DNA from: a virus
DNA: 64,000 nt
IMG/VR virus record: IMGVR_UViG_3300021963_000092
Span: 1-64,000 of that record
Strand: one strand, 5' to 3'
Of this stretch, positions 51,491 through 60,389 are shown in pieces (the first letter of the stretch is position 1; every line of letters begins with the position of its first letter). The position numbers were made by a program, and so were the translations under genes. The notes beneath the pieces were generated by a model. That model had not been told where the DNA came from. It was given only the letters and a program-made list of their open reading frames with translations, and did no database searches.

Positions 51491-52273
51491 ATGAAAACAT
51501 TAGATATTATCTTAAGAACCTGTGACAGAACTAACGTTCACGTAGATTGGAGAGTAAGATACTGTGATATTCCAAAAAATGATATTGTTGTAGGCTGTAC
51601 TAGATCGCTTGTAAATAGTATAAAAAATGTACGCGATGTACTTATCAAATTAACAGTATTAGATGATAGTTCCTCTGAGGAAACTGTTAGTAAGATAAAA
51701 CAAATAATAGAAGAAGTTAACGGTGAGTTTATATCTTTACCGGAGCAGGGGTACAATTATTCAGCGCATCAACAATGGTTGCTATGTAGAGATAGTCATG
51801 CAGATTTAGTATACTCCGTTGAAGATGACTATCTGCACCAGCCTTCTGCTATTCAAGAAATGATTGATAGTTTTTATACCTTCTCTGATAGATTAAAGCG
51901 AGATGATATAGTATTGTACCCTTTTGATGAACCAAGTGAATATAATCCCCCAAGTAGAACGGATTTTATTGTACATGGCTCTAACAGGCATTGGCGTACC
52001 GGTGTTTTTACTACAAATGTCTTATTCACTACACCTCAGATATTTAAATCTAACTGGGGGCTGTTTGAGACCTTGGCACTTAAATATAACGGGAATTATC
52101 TTAAACCTAGAACAGAACATTATGAAGAATCAAACACCATATGGAATATTTGGTTAGATAATCGAGCGATAAGATTTAATCCTATACCAAGTCTAGCATT
52201 ACATTTACAGTTTGATCAGCAGAAAGACCCTTTTATTAAATGGGAAACCTGGTGGGATGAGTATACTAAATAA
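51491..52273 (+). CDS. GT-A-type glycosyltransferase
   Basis: 260 residues. LDIILRTCDRTNVH, then LTVLDDSSSEETVSKI (the nucleotide-sugar Asp pair), and VYSVEDDYLHQPSAIQEM with the metal-binding acidic motif. The C-terminus has HYEESNTIWNIWL, likely acceptor contacts. GT2-like. A weak site precedes the ATG. The next gene begins inside its 3' end. Confidence 0.72.
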   Translation: MKTLDIILRTCDRTNVHVDWRVRYCDIPKNDIVVGCTRSLVNSIKNVRDVLIKLTVLDDSSSEETVSKIKQIIEEVNGEFISLPEQGYNYSAHQQWLLCRDSHADLVYSVEDDYLHQPSAIQEMIDSFYTFSDRLKRDDIVLYPFDEPSEYNPPSRTDFIVHGSNRHWRTGVFTTNVLFTTPQIFKSNWGLFETLALKYNGNYLKPRTEHYEESNTIWNIWLDNRAIRFNPIPSLALHLQFDQQKDPFIKWETWWDEYTK

Positions 52274-52922
52274 TATCTTTATTATCACATCTACTATAAA
52301 CACACCATGGGGACATATTTCGATAAGTGATCGGTATCTACAAACACTCGAAACTATAGATTCTATAAAGAAAAAAGATCCAGCTGCAATAATTATCTTA
52401 ATAGATAATTCTTCTTTTCCTCTTGAAAATAAATGGTATAATGAGCTTTCAAAAAATGTAACCTTCTTTATTGATATTGGAAGTAGAACACCTTGTAAAG
52501 AGCTAAACAATTCAGGTGCAAAAGGTGCTGGCGAAGCATATATGTTACTAGTAGCTTTAGATCTAATAATACTAAATAAATTAGCTCCAAAGAGAATCTT
52601 TAAGATATCTGGTCGATATAAACTAAGTGATCAATTCGATATTAATTTTTATAATAATCTACACGACTGTTATGTATTTAAAACTCGCCATACTAACGAT
52701 TATAATGCTATATCCCTACACACAAGACTTTGGTCCGTATGTGGTACGCTAATTGATAATATGGGTAATTTAATATCCAAATCATTTTATGAACACTTAG
52801 TTCAAGGCATAACTATTGAAGAAGCTATGTTCATGTATATTGATAAATCTAAATTAATGGAAGTAGAAAGTATACATTGTGAGGGTATCATTGCCCCCTG
52901 GAATATGTTAATAAATGACTAA
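52257..52922 (+). CDS. Probable glycosyltransferase-like protein
   Basis: Start at ATG 52257 (MSILNNIFIITS) with GGTGGG just upstream; the longer frame from 52212 overlaps the previous gene more. 221 residues. Visible: IFIITSTINTP, a GT-like first strand, AAIIILIDNSSFPLE, and PKRIFKISGRYKLSDQFDI, a motif of marine phage/bacterial glycan genes. I do not recognise a named family. Overlaps both neighbours, so it belongs to the operon. Confidence 0.6.
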   Translation: MSILNNIFIITSTINTPWGHISISDRYLQTLETIDSIKKKDPAAIIILIDNSSFPLENKWYNELSKNVTFFIDIGSRTPCKELNNSGAKGAGEAYMLLVALDLIILNKLAPKRIFKISGRYKLSDQFDINFYNNLHDCYVFKTRHTNDYNAISLHTRLWSVCGTLIDNMGNLISKSFYEHLVQGITIEEAMFMYIDKSKLMEVESIHCEGIIAPWNMLIND

Positions 52923-53850
52923 TACAACTTTTATAATTAACGGTGGTGCAGGTAGGGTTATAACGGCAATACCCGCTTTAGAGAAATTTCATCGTCTCAA
53001 CCCGGGTAATAACTTTAAGGTGCTTGTTCATGGGTGGGAGAGTCTGTACTGGAGTCATCCTCTACTTCAACAGCGAACTATAGGTATACATCAGAAAGAT
53101 ATATTTGATAATTATGTAAAGCCTAATATTGTTGTGTGCCCAGAGCCTTACTATCTTTATGATTATTATAATCAGAAGATTTCTCTTACTGAAGCTTTTG
53201 ATCGAGAAATAAATAAGACCGAAGATCATTCAGATCTTACCAAGCCTAATCTATATCTAAGTACATACGAAAAAAATTCGGTTAAAAGAATAATACAGGA
53301 GTTTAAAACGAATAAAAATAAGAGTAAAGTAATTGTATTTCAGCCTTACGGCAGTTCAATGCAGATTAATAATAATAGGCCTTATGATACTTCTCATCGG
53401 AGCTTAGATTGCGACGACTATCTCTATATGATAGAAAATATTAGCAAAGATAGTTTAATATTCTTTTTCGGTCCTAAGGAACTTAGACATCCGGGCGATA
53501 ATATATCGGTAGATTTTCAAAATCTTAATACTGATCTTCGAATGTTTATGGCTTTAATTAGTGAGTGTGATTATTTTGTAGGGTGTGATTCGGTTGGTCA
53601 GCATATGGCGCGCGCGTTTGATAAGCCCGGTGCTGTATTCATGGGCTCAACTTTCGAGAAAAATGTAACATATCCAGATCATTTCAGGATTTTTAGGAAA
53701 GAAGATAGACAGCCTGTATATAACCCTATCAGGCTCGGAGGTGTAGACGGCGAATTTACAGATAGAATAAACGATGGTATAATGTCTTTCTCAAAAACTG
53801 AGTTGAAACATTGGTGTAATATTATTAACCATGACATTTATTCGGAATAA
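52915..53850 (+). CDS. GT9-like (heptosyltransferase-type) glycosyltransferase
   Basis: 311 residues. Begins FIINGGAGRVITAIPALEKFHRLNPG, the GT9 N-terminal signature, then VLVHGWESLYWSHPLLQQRTIG. The C-terminal domain shows VIVFQPYGSSMQ and ALISECDYFVGCDSVGQHMARAFDKPGAVFMGST, the nucleotide-sugar pocket. Related bacterial enzymes add heptose to LPS. Here the acceptor is unknown; it may alter host LPS or decorate virions. Confidence 0.78.
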   Translation: MTNTTFIINGGAGRVITAIPALEKFHRLNPGNNFKVLVHGWESLYWSHPLLQQRTIGIHQKDIFDNYVKPNIVVCPEPYYLYDYYNQKISLTEAFDREINKTEDHSDLTKPNLYLSTYEKNSVKRIIQEFKTNKNKSKVIVFQPYGSSMQINNNRPYDTSHRSLDCDDYLYMIENISKDSLIFFFGPKELRHPGDNISVDFQNLNTDLRMFMALISECDYFVGCDSVGQHMARAFDKPGAVFMGSTFEKNVTYPDHFRIFRKEDRQPVYNPIRLGGVDGEFTDRINDGIMSFSKTELKHWCNIINHDIYSE

Positions 53851-53851
53851 T

Positions 53852-54613
53852 ATGGGTATAGAGCAAATAAAAAATGTTATTTTAGTTTCCTCTGGAAAAG
53901 GAGGTGTGGGTAAGAGTACTGTTGCAGCTAATCTTGCAGCTTCTCTTTCTATGTTAAATCTTAAAGTAGGTATGTTTGATTCTGACATATACGGTCCTAG
54001 TCAGTTTATGATGTTCGGATTGGAGAACAATCAACCATATAATCTTACAGAAGATAAAAAATTTACTTTACCGTTTGAAGCTTACCAACTAAAAATAATG
54101 TCGATAGCTAGTAGTATTAGAGATGATCAAGCTGTAAGTTGGCGAGGACCAATGGCCACTGTTGCCCTTAAAAACTTATTATTAAATACGGTATGGGGTG
54201 AATTGGATTATCTTATAGTTGACATGCCCCCGGGTACCGGTGATATTCAGATATCACTTTGTGAGATTATTCCACACGCTAAAGCTGTAATCGTAACAAC
54301 CCCTCAAGATGTAGCATTATTAGATTGTAAGAAAGGTATTGAGCTATTCGTACAAAGAAATATTAAGATAGTGGGTATTGTAGAAAATATGAGTGGACAC
54401 TTGTGTAACCATTGTAATAATGTCGATTATATTTTTGGGGAAAATGGTGCTGATAGTTTAAGTGAGAAGTATTCAGTACCAGTTCTCGGTAAGATACCTC
54501 TTCAGACATCAATTAGAATAAAAGCAGATCAAGGAATACCTATAGCTTTTAATACCGGTAAAATAAGCGATATTTACAGATCTATAGCGGAGAAAGTTTG
54601 TGAAAGCATCTAA
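53852..54613 (+). CDS. Mrp/ApbC-type Fe-S cluster carrier ATPase
   Basis: Start at ATG 53852, one base after the previous stop, with CGGAA upstream; ATG 53831 is an alternative inside the previous gene. 253 residues. Deviant Walker A LVSSGKGGVGKST, MFDSDIYGPSQ, Walker B LIVDMPPGTGDIQ and the cluster-binding C185-N-H-C188 pair in ENMSGHLCNHC are all present, so it looks active. It lacks the N-terminal DUF59 domain of bacterial Mrp. It would deliver 4Fe-4S clusters to an apo-enzyme. Unusual as phage cargo. Confidence 0.88.
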   Translation: MGIEQIKNVILVSSGKGGVGKSTVAANLAASLSMLNLKVGMFDSDIYGPSQFMMFGLENNQPYNLTEDKKFTLPFEAYQLKIMSIASSIRDDQAVSWRGPMATVALKNLLLNTVWGELDYLIVDMPPGTGDIQISLCEIIPHAKAVIVTTPQDVALLDCKKGIELFVQRNIKIVGIVENMSGHLCNHCNNVDYIFGENGADSLSEKYSVPVLGKIPLQTSIRIKADQGIPIAFNTGKISDIYRSIAEKVCESI

Positions 54614-55523
54614 TAGACCCATGGTAAAAATGCTCCATGCAGATGGATTTTTTCCAGCTGGAGATGTAGAGCGCTGCGCAGCTGTAGTCAGAGATATTAG
54701 GTTCAGCGAAAAAGAGTACGGTTACGAGCTAGATAATTTTAATATGGTTTTAAGCGGGTTAGAACCTATATTAGGTAGAGTACTGGGCGAACGCGTAATA
54801 ATTGATCATAAAAGATCTGGAATATTTCGTAGACCCTTCAACAACATTATTCATTTCGAAGATTTTAACTCTCTCAATGAATGGTGTTTCATAGTAGCAC
54901 TTGAAAAAAATACCTTAAATTTATTTCATCATAAAAATAAAAACGGGGCAATAGATGCAAAATCTGCTTTAGAGGGTTATGAATTTAACTACAGAAACTT
55001 ATTCGAATGGGATCTACACACTAACGTAATGCTAGAACCAAATCAAGGTGTTTTTATAAGACCGTGGGTATTCCATACACTGGATTCAAATTTAGTTCAA
55101 TATTATAGATTAATAACTGATAGACACTTCAGAGTTTTAGTAATGGGTAAGCCCGGTTCGAGTAGAAAGCTAGTAGTAGATGAACTAACAAAGCATTTTG
55201 ATCAGTGCAGAGTACTTAATAGTAGAGAACAGAGAGTAATACATAAAGATATTGACTATACAGAAGGAGGTAGGTTACGACATACTAACAGACTTTTAAC
55301 TATGGCTCGTAATTCGGCCGCAGATGATATTGTACTAATTAATTCAGTCTGCCCTCTCGACGAACAACGCAGCATTTTAAATCCTGATTTATTATTCTGG
55401 ATAGATGATACTGATGAGGTATTTGAAGAGTTTCAAGAACCTAAGATGTATGATAGCAGATATACTGCAATAAATAACCTAGCAATTGAAGATATGATTA
55501 GACGTATCAATACTAAGAGGTAA
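54600..55523 (+). CDS. APS-kinase-like protein with N-terminal cupin-like domain
   Basis: GTG start behind GGAG, overlapping the Mrp end. 307 residues. Residues 1-175 form a cupin/oxygenase-like beta domain (NNIIHFEDFNSLNEWCFIVAL, RPWVFHTLDS). The C-terminal part resembles adenylylsulfate kinase: P-loop-like VMGKPGSSRK, then DIDYTEGGRLRHTNRLLTMA, INSVCPLDEQRSILNPDLLFW and YDSRYTA. The P-loop is degenerate (Ser-Arg-Lys in place of Gly-Lys-Thr), so catalysis is doubtful. If active it would make PAPS, the donor for the two sulfotransferases. Confidence 0.58.
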   Translation: MKASNRPMVKMLHADGFFPAGDVERCAAVVRDIRFSEKEYGYELDNFNMVLSGLEPILGRVLGERVIIDHKRSGIFRRPFNNIIHFEDFNSLNEWCFIVALEKNTLNLFHHKNKNGAIDAKSALEGYEFNYRNLFEWDLHTNVMLEPNQGVFIRPWVFHTLDSNLVQYYRLITDRHFRVLVMGKPGSSRKLVVDELTKHFDQCRVLNSREQRVIHKDIDYTEGGRLRHTNRLLTMARNSAADDIVLINSVCPLDEQRSILNPDLLFWIDDTDEVFEEFQEPKMYDSRYTAINNLAIEDMIRRINTKR

Positions 55524-55525
55524 CT

Positions 55526-55759
55526 ATGAACAGTACTAAAAAGATTTACGTGATTGATAGAAACGGCAGAATGCACTTGATTGAATTTACCCCTGACTTA
55601 ACAATCAATGGTACACTCACCGACCCCGATCACGCTGTAACTCATCTTGAAAGTCTATTTCAAAGTAGAAGTGATATAACTTTTAAAACGAATAACTTCG
55701 TAAAAGTATTTGACTCTAAAAAACTGATAGGATATCAAATAGTCCCTATTCATGAGTAG
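55526..55759 (+). CDS. Hypothetical protein (77 aa)
   Basis: MNSTKKIYVIDRNGRMHLIEFTPDLTING then a helix and KTNNFVKVFDSKKLIGYQIVPIH. A small beta-alpha-beta protein with no recognised family. Starts two bases after the APS-kinase-like gene and ends the cassette before the gp13 promoter box. Confidence 0.6.
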   Translation: MNSTKKIYVIDRNGRMHLIEFTPDLTINGTLTDPDHAVTHLESLFQSRSDITFKTNNFVKVFDSKKLIGYQIVPIHE

Positions 55760-55767
55760 GTAAAAAG

Positions 55768-55775
55768 AATAAATA
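55768..55775 (+). promoter_or_regulatory. Late promoter box AATAAATA
   Basis: NATAAATA match 23 bases before gp13 ATG, with ACGGAAA in the leader. It would restart late transcription for the neck-terminase series after the cassette. Confidence 0.55.
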
Positions 55776-55798
55776 TTAATTAAATTTACGGAAAATTT

Positions 55799-56752
55799 AT
55801 GGCTAATCCTTCATCTAGACAAGAACTTATAGATTATTGTCTGAGAAAATTAGGTCATCCTGTACTTGAAATTAATATTGATGACGACCAGATCGAAGAT
55901 AGAATTGACGAAGCTTTTCAATTTTATCGCGAGTTTCACTATGATTCGGTTGAGCTTGTATATCTTTCTGAGAAGATAACGGCAAGTACTCTTCAAATTA
56001 CCGGGGTTAATGCTGCATCTTTCCTAAATGGTGAAAGACTAACAGGTGTATCTTCTGGTGCGACTGCTACTGTAATATCTAATATTTCTGCTAATAGAAT
56101 ATCCATTAAGAATGTATCCGGTACATTTACCCCTGGTGAGACGTTTTCAGGGGGTACGTCAAGTACTTCTGCGGTGATTAGTTCTGTTACTTTAGGTAAT
56201 TTTGATAACAAATATCTTTCATTAAATGATAACATTACAGGTGTTGTAAAGATCATGCCGTTTTCCTCCAAGACTCGAGGAATCGATATGTTTGATGTTA
56301 GATATCAAATCCTGCTAAACGATCTATATTCCTTACAATCAACCGATATAATATATTACAGTCAGGTTAAGACGCAGCTTAATCTTATCAATGATATTCT
56401 TGTAGGACAAAAACCTACTCGCTTTAATAGACATCAAAATCGTTTGTACATCGATATGGACTGGAATACTGATGTTGAAATCGGAGACTACGTTGTTATC
56501 GAAGCGTATAGAATTCTTGATCCTAGTACATTCACTGACGTATATAACGATCATTTTCTCAAACGATACGCAACTGCATTATTAAAGCAACAATGGGGTG
56601 TTAATCTAAAGAAATTTGAAGGTGTTCAATTACCCGGGGGTGTTACACTGAATGGTCAAAAGATCTTTGATGAAGCTACTGAAGAGTTAAAAGAACTTAG
56701 AGATGAAGCAGAAAAAACATATCAGTTACCCGTTGATATGTTTGTAGGTTGA
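55799..56752 (+). CDS. 13: gp13 neck protein
   Basis: 317 residues. SSRQELIDYCLRKLGHPVLEINIDDDQIEDRIDEAFQFYREFHYD is diagnostic for gp13. A beta insert (about 60-140; NGERLTGVSSGATATVIS, GETFSGGTSSTSAVIS) follows, then the shared C-terminal part (IMPFSSKTRGIDMFDVRYQI, YIDMDWNTDVEIGDYVVIEAYR, LLKQQWGVNLKKFEGVQLPGGV). gp13 forms the neck ring under the portal. First gene of the head-tail joining series. Confidence 0.93.
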   Translation: MANPSSRQELIDYCLRKLGHPVLEINIDDDQIEDRIDEAFQFYREFHYDSVELVYLSEKITASTLQITGVNAASFLNGERLTGVSSGATATVISNISANRISIKNVSGTFTPGETFSGGTSSTSAVISSVTLGNFDNKYLSLNDNITGVVKIMPFSSKTRGIDMFDVRYQILLNDLYSLQSTDIIYYSQVKTQLNLINDILVGQKPTRFNRHQNRLYIDMDWNTDVEIGDYVVIEAYRILDPSTFTDVYNDHFLKRYATALLKQQWGVNLKKFEGVQLPGGVTLNGQKIFDEATEELKELRDEAEKTYQLPVDMFVG

Positions 56753-56820
56753 TTCTCTCATGTTCGACATATGCATTATAGCAGTAACTGAAATCTACGG
56801 CCACCGCAAAGATACCGTCT

Positions 56821-57564
56821 ATGCCCACTAACTTTTATTTTCAGTCTGGTATACCCGGGGGAAGAGCCTCAGAGCAGCTGCTCATGGAGGACATCATAAT
56901 CGAATGCCTGAGAATATATGGATTCGATGTATATTATCTGCCGAAAACAGCTGTAAATAAAGACCAGATTTTTACAGAAGACGCCTTACAAAAATACGAT
57001 AATGCATTTCCGTTGGAGATGTATATGAGTAACGTAACCGGTTTCGAAGGCGAGGGTGATCTTCTTTCTAAGTTTGGGGTAGAGATAAGAGATACTGCAA
57101 CATTTATCGTATCGAGAAGAAGATGGGATGATGTAGTAGCTAAATCAGGAACAGCAGCGCTTACTACAAGACCTGCTGAAGGTGATGTTCTATTCTTCCC
57201 TCTTACAAATTCTTTCTTTGAGATTAGAAGAGTCGAGACACGCGACCCGTTTTTCCAGGTTGGTAAGCTTTACGTATACAAACTGGAATGCGAGCTAATG
57301 CAGTTCTCGTCAGAAAGATTCAACACAACTATCGACTCAATAAATGATCAAGCAGATATAGAATCTATTTCTATTACTGAAGAATATACTTTAGATTTAG
57401 AAGATAATTCAAGATTCTTAATTGAAGCAGAAGCCGAAGTTCCGCTTATCCTAGAAAACTTCCTGCTTAATGTAATTGACCCCTCTGCACAAAATGAAAA
57501 CTTTGAGGACGAATCAGGTATTCTAGATTTCTCTGAAACTAACCCATTTGGAGAGGTTCTATAA
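56821..57564 (+). CDS. 14: gp14 neck protein
   Basis: 247 residues (T4: 256). IPGGRASEQLLMEDIIIECLRIYGFDVYYLPKT and FGVEIRDTATFIVSRRRWDD are the conserved gp14 landmarks, with FFPLTNSFFEIRRVE following. gp14 joins gp13 to close the head and hold the tail. The 68-base gap before it holds no promoter I can recognise. Its stop shares a base with the gp15 start (TAATG). Confidence 0.93.
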   Translation: MPTNFYFQSGIPGGRASEQLLMEDIIIECLRIYGFDVYYLPKTAVNKDQIFTEDALQKYDNAFPLEMYMSNVTGFEGEGDLLSKFGVEIRDTATFIVSRRRWDDVVAKSGTAALTTRPAEGDVLFFPLTNSFFEIRRVETRDPFFQVGKLYVYKLECELMQFSSERFNTTIDSINDQADIESISITEEYTLDLEDNSRFLIEAEAEVPLILENFLLNVIDPSAQNENFEDESGILDFSETNPFGEVL

Positions 57565-58313
57565 TGCTTCAAAAATTCTACTGGGGTACGATTCGAAAAT
57601 CGGTTGTAGCTTTTGGTAATATATTTAACGATATCTACCTCGATAGATTAGATTCGTCTGGTAACGTTGTACAGACGTTGAAAGTACCCTTGTCGTACGC
57701 ACCTAGACAAAAATTTCTAGCAAGAGTTGAAGCTGAGCCAGATCTTCCAAATGCTAAATTTCAAATAAGTTTGCCTAGAATGGCGTTTGAAATGACCGGT
57801 CTGTCTTACGACCCAAATAGAAAATTAAGTCTGGTTCAAAAAAATAGAGTAAATAATACCTCAACGTCAACCAGTACTGTTCAATTTGTACCAACACCAT
57901 ATAATGTTTCTATGTCGTTGTACCTGTATTCAAAAAATCAAGATGACGGTCTGCAGGTAATAGAGCAGATTCTTCCTTATTTCAATCCTGATTTTAACTT
58001 AACATTGAATGCTGTTCCGAGTATGAATATTAAGAACGACCTATCTATCGTATTAGATAATGTGGCTTACGAAGATACTTATGAAGGTAATTTTACTTCT
58101 CGTAGATCTATTATATGGACACTTAATTTTACACTCAAGCTTAACTTCTTTGGACCGGCGAGCAGACAAAGTCTCATTCGTACTTCTATTGCTAATATCT
58201 TTAATGATGAAGCGAGAACTCAACAGATACTAAGATACAGTGCAACGGTAGATCCAGGAACTGCTGTACCAGGGGATGATATTGATTTCATTGAAATGTT
58301 TGAGGATTTCTAA
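57564..58313 (+). CDS. 15: gp15 tail sheath stabiliser / tail terminator
   Basis: 249 residues (T4: 272). FYWGTIRKSVVAFGNIFNDIYLDR, KVPLSYAPRQKFLAR and PRMAFEMTGLSYDPNRKL are conserved. gp15 caps the tail tube and sheath and connects it to gp14. Coupled to gp14 and gp16 by TAATG overlaps. Confidence 0.93.
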   Translation: MLQKFYWGTIRKSVVAFGNIFNDIYLDRLDSSGNVVQTLKVPLSYAPRQKFLARVEAEPDLPNAKFQISLPRMAFEMTGLSYDPNRKLSLVQKNRVNNTSTSTSTVQFVPTPYNVSMSLYLYSKNQDDGLQVIEQILPYFNPDFNLTLNAVPSMNIKNDLSIVLDNVAYEDTYEGNFTSRRSIIWTLNFTLKLNFFGPASRQSLIRTSIANIFNDEARTQQILRYSATVDPGTAVPGDDIDFIEMFEDF

Positions 58314-58729
58314 TGTTAATGGATCAAAATCTTTCCAATCTTTTCAATGTAGAACTTGCTATACAAGAAATATCTCCTATTATCGAGAAAGATAATACTG
58401 ATGAGATTACTAGTGATTTTAATCTGGCAAGAAATACTCTTAGAAAACTTATTGATGTTAATAACGATCTCATCAATAACATGGTAGATAACGCTAAGAG
58501 GTCTGAGAGAGGATCTGCATACGAAGTAGCCGGTCAGTTGATTAAGACACAAACCGAAATTGCTAAGAGCCTTCTATCGGTGCAAAAGCAGAATCGTGAA
58601 TTAAAAGGTGATGAGGTACCTACATCAAAGATAGGTAATCAAACTAACAATATATTATTTGCAGGGTCTACAGCAGAACTTATGAAATTAATAAGTGCGC
58701 AGAAGGCTAATATAATTGACTCAAAGTAA
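58313..58729 (+). CDS. 16: gp16 small terminase subunit
   Basis: 138 residues. DFNLARNTLRKLIDVNNDLINNM, then AYEVAGQLIKTQTEIAKSLLSVQKQNREL give the two-helix coiled core of small terminases that assemble as rings. The C-terminal NNILFAGSTAELMKLI is the conserved gp17-contact segment. It would recognise DNA for packaging and regulate gp17. ATG 58313 overlaps the gp15 stop. Confidence 0.88.
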   Translation: MLMDQNLSNLFNVELAIQEISPIIEKDNTDEITSDFNLARNTLRKLIDVNNDLINNMVDNAKRSERGSAYEVAGQLIKTQTEIAKSLLSVQKQNRELKGDEVPTSKIGNQTNNILFAGSTAELMKLISAQKANIIDSK

Positions 58730-60377
58730 AAACTCCTACAACGGTAATAGATCACTCAAGCAAATAGGTTTCGTAATTCAGTATACCTCAGAACAGGTAT
58801 CTGAATTAATGATTTGCAAAGACGACCCGATCTATTTTATTCGTAAATATTGCCAGATAGTATCTCTTGACTCAGAGATGCTTATTCCTTTTGATCTCTT
58901 TCCTTATCAAGAAAGATTTCTAAATGCAATTCAAGAAAATAGACGCGTTATTAGTATGCAGCCTAGACAGATGGGTAAGTCCCAGGTAGTGGCTGCATAT
59001 GTTCTCTGGTATACGCTTTTTAATAGAAACAAAACAGTTGCTATCCTTGCACACAAATCAGATGGTGCAATGGAAATTTTATCTCGTTATCAATTAATGT
59101 ATGAAAACCTACCTTTGTGGATGCAGCAGGGTATAAAGACATGGAATAAGGGTGACGTAGAGCTTGAGAACGGGTCATCCGTATTTACAGCAGCAACATC
59201 TCAGTCTGGTATTCGTGGTAAGTCAGTAAACTTACTGTATGTGGACGAGGTGGCAATTGTACCAAATAACATCGCAGAGCAATTCTTTACATCCGTATAT
59301 CCCGTAGTATCAGCCGGTCAAACAACCAAGATCATTCTTACATCTACTCCGCTAGGATATAACCACTTCTGGAAGTTTTGGAATGAAGCAGAAAGAGGTA
59401 CAAACGGATTTATTCCAATTAAAGTGGAATATTTCGAACATCCAAAGAGAGATTTAAAGTGGGCTGAAGAGCAGAAAGCACTTCTAGGTGAAGTTAAGTT
59501 TAATCAAGAGGTGTTGTGTAAGTTCTTAGGTTCCACTAACACACTTATCTCCCCTGATGTTATTTCTAATCTTTCACCGAAGAGTTACATATACGAAAAA
59601 GATAATCTAGATATACTAGAATCTCCTCAATTAAATAATTCTTATTTTATAACAGTAGATACATCAAGAGGGGTAGGAGGAGATTACTCTGCTTTTACCG
59701 TTATTGATACTACAAAGTATCCGTTTTCTGTAGTAGCTAAATATCGCAATAATACAATCAGCCCGCTGTTGTACCCGGATATTATAGTAAAACTGGCTAA
59801 AGATTATAATAACGCTTATATTCTTGTTGAGATAAATGATATAGGTCAACAAGTTGCTGATTTAATATATAATGAATTAGAATATGAAAATATGATATGG
59901 GTGGGGAGCGATGCAAGGTACGGTCAGACGCTATCTATATCCGGTAAAAACTCCAGCCTAGGTATTAGAACAACCAAACAGATTAAGAGAATAGGTTGTT
60001 CATCTCTAAAATCTCTGGTTGAAAATAGTAAACTGTTAATTTTTGATAAAGATATTATTTCCGAAATCTCAACATTTGTTGAAAATAAAGGGTCGTTTGA
60101 AGCAGATGAAGGATATAATGACGACTTAGTAATGACTTTAGTTCTTTTTGCATGGGCCTCTAACGACCCGTTATTTAAAGATCTAATGAATTCTAATAAC
60201 CGTAAAGCCTTATACAGCCAACAAATTAAGAATATAGAAGAAGATTTAACACCATTCGGCTTTATTGATAATGGTGTACCTGAAGATGCAGTAGAAGTAG
60301 CAGGCAGTGATCTCTGGCTTACAGACTCATATAATAAAGATCTCCAAGCATTCATACGTGAAAATTATACTCGTTAA
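58716..60377 (+). CDS. 17: gp17 large terminase subunit
   Basis: TTG start overlapping gp16 by 14 bases, with AAGG upstream. 553 residues (T4: 610). ATPase: adenine motif PYQERFL, Walker A MQPRQMGKSQ (K88), Walker B LLYVDEVA (D177-E178), coupling motif TSTP. Nuclease: TVDTSRGVGGDYSAF, VEINDIGQ and DDLVMTLVLF supply the acidic metal residues. It powers DNA packaging and cuts the concatemer. Next gene is behind a late promoter. Confidence 0.97.
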   Translation: MTQSKNSYNGNRSLKQIGFVIQYTSEQVSELMICKDDPIYFIRKYCQIVSLDSEMLIPFDLFPYQERFLNAIQENRRVISMQPRQMGKSQVVAAYVLWYTLFNRNKTVAILAHKSDGAMEILSRYQLMYENLPLWMQQGIKTWNKGDVELENGSSVFTAATSQSGIRGKSVNLLYVDEVAIVPNNIAEQFFTSVYPVVSAGQTTKIILTSTPLGYNHFWKFWNEAERGTNGFIPIKVEYFEHPKRDLKWAEEQKALLGEVKFNQEVLCKFLGSTNTLISPDVISNLSPKSYIYEKDNLDILESPQLNNSYFITVDTSRGVGGDYSAFTVIDTTKYPFSVVAKYRNNTISPLLYPDIIVKLAKDYNNAYILVEINDIGQQVADLIYNELEYENMIWVGSDARYGQTLSISGKNSSLGIRTTKQIKRIGCSSLKSLVENSKLLIFDKDIISEISTFVENKGSFEADEGYNDDLVMTLVLFAWASNDPLFKDLMNSNNRKALYSQQIKNIEEDLTPFGFIDNGVPEDAVEVAGSDLWLTDSYNKDLQAFIRENYTR

Positions 60378-60389
60378 AATTTTGCTATT

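Noticed and set aside
52212-52256. Longer N-terminus for the 52257 glycosyltransferase-like gene
   Set aside because: The extension overlaps the preceding gene more and lacks a site; ATG 52257 has GGTGGG and begins with a GT-like strand.
56760-56831. A 23-codon ORF between gp13 and gp14
   Set aside because: Too short, overlaps gp14 start, no ribosome-binding site, no recognisable product.
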